DNA of 64,000 nucleotides from positions 1 to 64,000 of the forward strand of contig WFOS01000014.1 of the NCBI GenBank assembly GCA_015487975.1, in the 5' to 3' direction. The stretch comes from Ardenticatena sp. (GTDB taxonomy: Bacteria; Chloroflexota; Anaerolineae; Ardenticatenales; Ardenticatenaceae). The position numbers were made by a program, and so were the translations under genes. Shown one piece after another: positions 60,094 to 64,000 of the stretch. The stretch's first letter is position 1, and each line of letters begins with the position of its first letter. The notes below the pieces were generated by a model. It was not told the DNA's origin and did not search any database. It saw nothing but the letters and a program-made list of their open reading frames with translations.

Positions 60094-61131
60094 ATGGCTC
60101 GCATTCTCGTTACCGGTGGTGCCGGATTCATCGGGTCGAATCTGGTCGCACGCTTACTTCATCGAGGGCACGATGTGATCGTGTACGACAATGTGTCCCG
60201 TTCGGGATGTGAGGCCAACGTGGCCTGGCTGAATGAAGTGGCCGCCAACACAAACGGAGTGCTGCACCTTGTACGTGGCGATGTTGCCGATTTCGACTCA
60301 TTGCAACGCGCCGCCGAAGGGGTGCAACGTATCTACCACCTGGCGGGGCAAGTGGCTGTAACGACGTCGGTCCAAGATCCACGTGCCGATTTCGAAGCCA
60401 ACGCCTTGGGCACCTTCAACGTGCTGGAAGCCGCGCGGCTGGTCGCCGACAATCCAATTGTGCTGTACAGCAGCACGAACAAGGTATACGGGGGCATGGA
60501 AAACGTAGGCGTAGTCGAAGAAGCCACACGCTACCGGTACGCCAACCTGCCGTTTGGCGTGCCCGAAACACAACCGCTCGACTTCCATTCACCCTATGGC
60601 TGCTCCAAAGGAGCAGGCGACCAGTATGTGCGTGATTACCACCGCATTTACGGTATTCGCACAATCGTCATGCGCCAGAGCTGTATCTACGGCTACCGCC
60701 AATTTGGCATCGAAGACCAGGGCTGGGTGGCGTGGTTCATCATTGCCGCGCTCAAAAACCGCCCCATTACCATCTACGGCGATGGCAAACAAGTGCGCGA
60801 TGTGCTTTTCATCGATGACCTGCTGGATGCGTACGATGCCGCCATTGCACACATTGACCGCACAGCCGGGAACGTGTACAACATTGGGGGCGGTCCCGAG
60901 AATACCATGAGCATCTGGGCAGAGTTTGGGCCGCTCCTGGAACGTCTGCTGGGGCGTTCCATCCCCGTCACCTACGCTGACTGGCGCCCCGGGGACCAGC
61001 GTGTTTACATCAGCGACATTCGCAAAGCCGAACGTGATTTTGGCTGGCGACCACGCATTGGGGTGGAGGAAGGCGTAACCCGTCTGTTCAACTGGGTACG
61101 GGAGCATATGGGGTTGTTTGCTCATTTGTAA
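60094..61131 (+). CDS. NAD-dependent NDP-sugar epimerase (CDP-tyvelose epimerase-like)
   Basis: A 345-residue extended SDR. Rossmann motif TGGAGFIGSNLVARLL, YxxxK in SPYGCSKGAGDQYV, and SSTNKVYGGMENV and RQSCIYGYRQFGIEDQGWVAWF strongly resemble CDP-paratose/tyvelose 2-epimerase. The ATG follows GAGGGGG; the frame at 60055 overlaps nothing useful. It would supply a modified sugar to the neighbouring transferases. Confidence 0.85.
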   Translation: MARILVTGGAGFIGSNLVARLLHRGHDVIVYDNVSRSGCEANVAWLNEVAANTNGVLHLVRGDVADFDSLQRAAEGVQRIYHLAGQVAVTTSVQDPRADFEANALGTFNVLEAARLVADNPIVLYSSTNKVYGGMENVGVVEEATRYRYANLPFGVPETQPLDFHSPYGCSKGAGDQYVRDYHRIYGIRTIVMRQSCIYGYRQFGIEDQGWVAWFIIAALKNRPITIYGDGKQVRDVLFIDDLLDAYDAAIAHIDRTAGNVYNIGGGPENTMSIWAEFGPLLERLLGRSIPVTYADWRPGDQRVYISDIRKAERDFGWRPRIGVEEGVTRLFNWVREHMGLFAHL

Positions 61132-61159
61132 TCAATTGTTTTGGAGGAGAAGGCTCGTG

Positions 61160-63187
61160 ATGACGAAGTTGCCGGAAAAGAAATTGCGCATCCTGCTTTC
61201 ATTGACCTACTATCGCCCCCACGTTTCGGGGCTCACCATCTACGTGCAGCGCCTAGCCGAAGCGCTTGCCGCACGTGGCCACACCGTGACGGTACTCACA
61301 TCGCAGTACGACAAACATCTGCCACAAGAAGAAACCATCAACGGCGTGCGGGTCATCCGAGAACCGGTTGCCTTTTGGATTAGCAAAGGGGCCATCATGC
61401 CGGGCTACTTCCGCACAGCCGCTCGGCTCTTACGCGAGCATGATGTGGCCGCTATCAACCTGCCGAACACCTTCGTAGAAGCCTTCACATTGCCCTTTCT
61501 GGCACGGTACGTCTACCGCCGCCCAGTCATCGCGACCTATCATTGCGATGTGAACTTGCCACCCGGCTTGTTCAACCGCCTGGTGGATGAAGCCGTCTTC
61601 ATCAGCAACGTTGTCGCCGGGCTGATGGTAGACCGGTTCGTCGCGTACACGGATGATTACGCCAATTTCAGCCGCGTCCTGCGTCGTTTCCCACACAAGC
61701 GCGAAATCATTCCGCCACCTGTGGTTGTTGCCGATGCCGATGATGCTGCCGTGCACGCATTCAAGCAGCAACATGCCCCCAATGGCGAACATTTGATTGG
61801 ATTTGCTGCCCGCTTCGCCACCGAAAAGGGCGTCGAATACGTGTTGGAAGCGCTGCCACTCATTCGGCAAGAATTGCCCAACGTGAAGGTGTTGTTCGCA
61901 GGCGAATACCAAAACGTCATTGGTGAAGAAGCCTATCGCGAGCGGCTCTGGCCACTAGTGCAGGCCGCCGGCGAGCATTGGGAATTTTTGGGCGTGCTCG
62001 ATCCCCAACAAATGGCCGTCTTCTACAAAGCGTGTGATGTGACCATTCTGCCCAGTATCAACAGCACAGAAAGTTTTGGGTTGGTGCAAGTGGAAAGCAT
62101 GTTGTGCGGCACGCCAGTTGTCGCCAGCGATCTGCCTGGCGTGCGTGTACCTATCCGCACAACGCAAATGGGGCGCATTGTCCCCCCCCGCGACGCACGC
62201 GCCCTTGCCGACGCCATCGTCGAGGTGATTCGTCACCGTGCGGAGTATGTGCAACCGCGCGAGATGATCGAGCGGCATTTCTCGCTCCAAACAACCGTCG
62301 AACGCTACGAAGCCCTCTTCGACAAATTGCTGGATGACGTTCACGGCGCCCCACCCCGCGTGAATGACGACGCCATGAGTGGTACTGTGCCCCCCGCTGA
62401 ACGCGATTATTTGCGCGACCACCTGGAAAGTGTACCACCGTTTCGGGCGCTATTGCGCGGCATCGAATGCAAACTTTTTGCTGAGGCTGGCCCTATCGAA
62501 AACCCCGTGCTCGATTTAGGATGCGGCGATGGTCACTTTGCCCAAATGGCCTTTGGCCGTCCACTCTTTGCTGGCATTGACCTCGACGAGCGTATGGTGC
62601 ACGAAGCCGCCCAGCGTGGTGTCTACCGCTTCCCGCTTGTCGCCAGCGCCACACACATGCCCTTCCCCGATGCATTTTTCAAAACAGTGATTGCCAATTG
62701 CGTCGTCGAACATATCCCAGACCTCGAATCCGTTCTGCGCGAAACATTCCGTGTCCTGCAACCGGGTGGCCGCTTCATCTTTGGCGTGCCCAGCCATCGC
62801 TTTGCCGACATGTTGCTCGGCTCGACACTCTTCAACCACCTGGGGTTGCCAGCCCTTGCTCAGGCATATGGCAACTGGTTCAATCGGCATGCAGCGCACT
62901 TTCACATCTACGACCCACAAACATGGCAAGACCTGCTCACTATGCACGGCTTCGAAGTCGAACACTGGGAATACTACATGACGCCTGAAGCACTCAAAGC
63001 ATTCGATATTGGGCACTATCTTGGCGTACCGCGGCTCATCAGTCGTATTCTGACTGGCAAGTGGGTCGCCTTCCCCAATCCAATCAGCACCGCCCTGTTC
63101 GACGCCTGGCTACGACCACACTACGAAAGCCGACCACGCCACGAAGGGCCATGCATCTTCTTCCATGCGCGCAAACCAACTGAATGA
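61160..63187 (+). CDS. GT4 glycosyltransferase-SAM methyltransferase fusion
   Basis: A 675-residue two-enzyme protein. Residues about 10-410 are a GT-B GT4 transferase (YYRPHVSGLTIYVQRLAEAL, FAARFATEKGVEYVLEAL, NSTESFGLVQVESMLCGTPVVA read in parts, with the E-x7-E motif). Residues about 450-670 are a class I methyltransferase (LDLGCGDGHFAQMAF; MPFPDAFFKTVIANCVVEHI). The ATG follows GGAGGAGAAGG. Joining the two suggests glycosyl transfer followed by sugar methylation. Confidence 0.85.
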   Translation: MTKLPEKKLRILLSLTYYRPHVSGLTIYVQRLAEALAARGHTVTVLTSQYDKHLPQEETINGVRVIREPVAFWISKGAIMPGYFRTAARLLREHDVAAINLPNTFVEAFTLPFLARYVYRRPVIATYHCDVNLPPGLFNRLVDEAVFISNVVAGLMVDRFVAYTDDYANFSRVLRRFPHKREIIPPPVVVADADDAAVHAFKQQHAPNGEHLIGFAARFATEKGVEYVLEALPLIRQELPNVKVLFAGEYQNVIGEEAYRERLWPLVQAAGEHWEFLGVLDPQQMAVFYKACDVTILPSINSTESFGLVQVESMLCGTPVVASDLPGVRVPIRTTQMGRIVPPRDARALADAIVEVIRHRAEYVQPREMIERHFSLQTTVERYEALFDKLLDDVHGAPPRVNDDAMSGTVPPAERDYLRDHLESVPPFRALLRGIECKLFAEAGPIENPVLDLGCGDGHFAQMAFGRPLFAGIDLDERMVHEAAQRGVYRFPLVASATHMPFPDAFFKTVIANCVVEHIPDLESVLRETFRVLQPGGRFIFGVPSHRFADMLLGSTLFNHLGLPALAQAYGNWFNRHAAHFHIYDPQTWQDLLTMHGFEVEHWEYYMTPEALKAFDIGHYLGVPRLISRILTGKWVAFPNPISTALFDAWLRPHYESRPRHEGPCIFFHARKPTE

Positions 63188-63216
63188 GCGCGCTCCTGGT
63201 ATGACAGGTCTTTCCC

Positions 63217-64000
63217 ATGACATTTCCCGAACTCCCCCCCCAATCATCAAGTGCACAATCAAACGAGGAGGCGGCAACCAAATGGTTGCCGCACATTCTC
63301 ACATTCGCCCGTCGTGTCATGACGTTGCGCACACCCAATCAAGTCATGCGCCAATGGGCAACGTTCCTGCCCCACACATTCGATGCGGTCCAGGCAGCCC
63401 TCGTCTTCGAGTACGAAGATGAGGGTGGGCCCCACGTCATTGCACAAAGTGGCCGTGTCCGCCATCTCATCCGCGAGATCGAGCGCCATTCTCCTGTCGA
63501 AAACGGATATGTCCTCACGAATGATGGCATCCTCTGGTGGACCTTGTTCGACAAGGAAGAGCCCCCATTATGGGGTGCCGTGCTCGTGTCAACGAAGCAA
63601 TGGTCGTTTCTTTTCGGAAGTATGTTGGAAATCATCGCGACCCTCGCGACCATGGCATACCGCAACACGCTCCACATCGAAACGACCAACCGGTACCAGG
63701 CCCTCATGAAAGCCCTGCATGCCACGACATTGATGGTTGTCTCCAAACATAACCTCGATAGTGTTTTCGCGCAGGTGCTTTCTGGGTTGGCGCTGCTTGT
63801 CCCCTATGATTCAGCGGCGGTCATGTTGCTCGATGAAGACGGGACAACATTTCGGATCGTCGCAGCAGTTGGGTTCGAGAGTGAAGAGGTTACACAGGTT
63901 CGCATCGATGCTCGTGACGATGCGCTGTTCCAGGAAATCGTGTGCCGCAAAGCACCACTCGTTCTCCCCGACGCCCAACGAGATCCACGCTTCCAGGCCT
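63217..64000 (+). CDS. GAF-domain protein, cut by window end
   Basis: An open frame from ATG 63217 with no stop before the window end, so at least 261 residues. The first ~150 residues hold no recognised domain. A GAF domain then starts (LDSVFAQVLSGLALLVPYDSAAVMLL, read in parts, and KAPLVLPDAQRDPRFQA). The GAF type resembles those in the multi-GAF HD-GYP protein. Output domain not visible. The start is the first ATG of this frame, but its ribosome site is weak. Confidence 0.7.
   Translation, partial: MTFPELPPQSSSAQSNEEAATKWLPHILTFARRVMTLRTPNQVMRQWATFLPHTFDAVQAALVFEYEDEGGPHVIAQSGRVRHLIREIERHSPVENGYVLTNDGILWWTLFDKEEPPLWGAVLVSTKQWSFLFGSMLEIIATLATMAYRNTLHIETTNRYQALMKALHATTLMVVSKHNLDSVFAQVLSGLALLVPYDSAAVMLLDEDGTTFRIVAAVGFESEEVTQVRIDARDDALFQEIVCRKAPLVLPDAQRDPRFQA

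Noticed and set aside
1-64000. CRISPR array, rRNA or prophage structural genes
   Set aside because: No spaced repeat series, rRNA sequence or phage structural family was seen.

Overview
The window looks like a chromosomal segment of a member of the Chloroflexota, probably thermophilic and close to the Ardenticatena/Anaerolineae side. That assignment is inference from gene content: an isopentenyl phosphate kinase, a Thermus-like homoisocitrate dehydrogenase, a universal-stress/glucosyl-3-phosphoglycerate synthase fusion, several NB-ARC/TPR proteins, and moderately high GC with good Shine-Dalgarno sites. There is one tRNA (Asp, GTC). I saw no rRNA and no CRISPR array.

Region 1 (1-12360) is accessory. 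A decayed IS701-type transposase lies at the left and a decayed IS630-type transposase at the right, abutting tRNA-Asp and its terminator. Between them, all on the minus strand, is a repeated arrangement: HTH/NB-ARC/TPR protein A, then Phd antitoxin plus PIN toxin, then protein B, then AbrB antitoxin plus PIN toxin, then protein C. Protein B carries an in-frame amber codon near its original start, exactly where protein A has Glu. Protein C runs at its 3' end into the IS701 remnant. An EamA transporter and two tiny membrane proteins follow on the plus strand. This region is the best candidate for an undescribed system: STAND sensor proteins interleaved with PIN toxin-antitoxin pairs.

Region 2 (12365-20564) is housekeeping. 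On the minus strand lie a sucrase/ferredoxin-like protein, nth, mfd, isopentenyl phosphate kinase, rseP and tRNA-Asp. A homoisocitrate/isocitrate dehydrogenase is divergent from them.

Region 3 (20774-30213) is a branched-chain-type ABC importer operon (livG, livH, livM, two tandem binding proteins, livF). It contains a long-chain acyl-CoA synthetase gene between livG and livH and ends with a PaaK-like CoA ligase. Import of a carboxylic acid coupled to CoA activation is a natural reading.

Region 4 (30367-38400) has a DUF2236 oxygenase-like gene and then a signalling cluster: Cache/HAMP/GAF histidine kinase, LuxR-type regulator, stand-alone receiver, and a 1080-residue PAS/GAF/HD-GYP protein.

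Region 5 (38472-53408) is mixed metabolism and stress: tryptophanase, flavin reductase, MBL hydrolase, NhaA, YgfZ-like protein, double rhodanese, DUF4230 protein, a secreted metzincin protease, a glucosylglycerate pair (USP-GpgS fusion plus a histidine phosphatase), a Nudix hydrolase and a sugar nucleotidyltransferase.

Region 6 (53480-64000) has a receiver-MinD/CpaE-like ATPase and fabF on the minus strand. On the plus strand are a pseudouridine synthase, a surface-glycan set (GT39-like enzyme, flippase-like protein, NDP-sugar epimerase, GT4-methyltransferase fusion) and a GAF protein cut by the window end.
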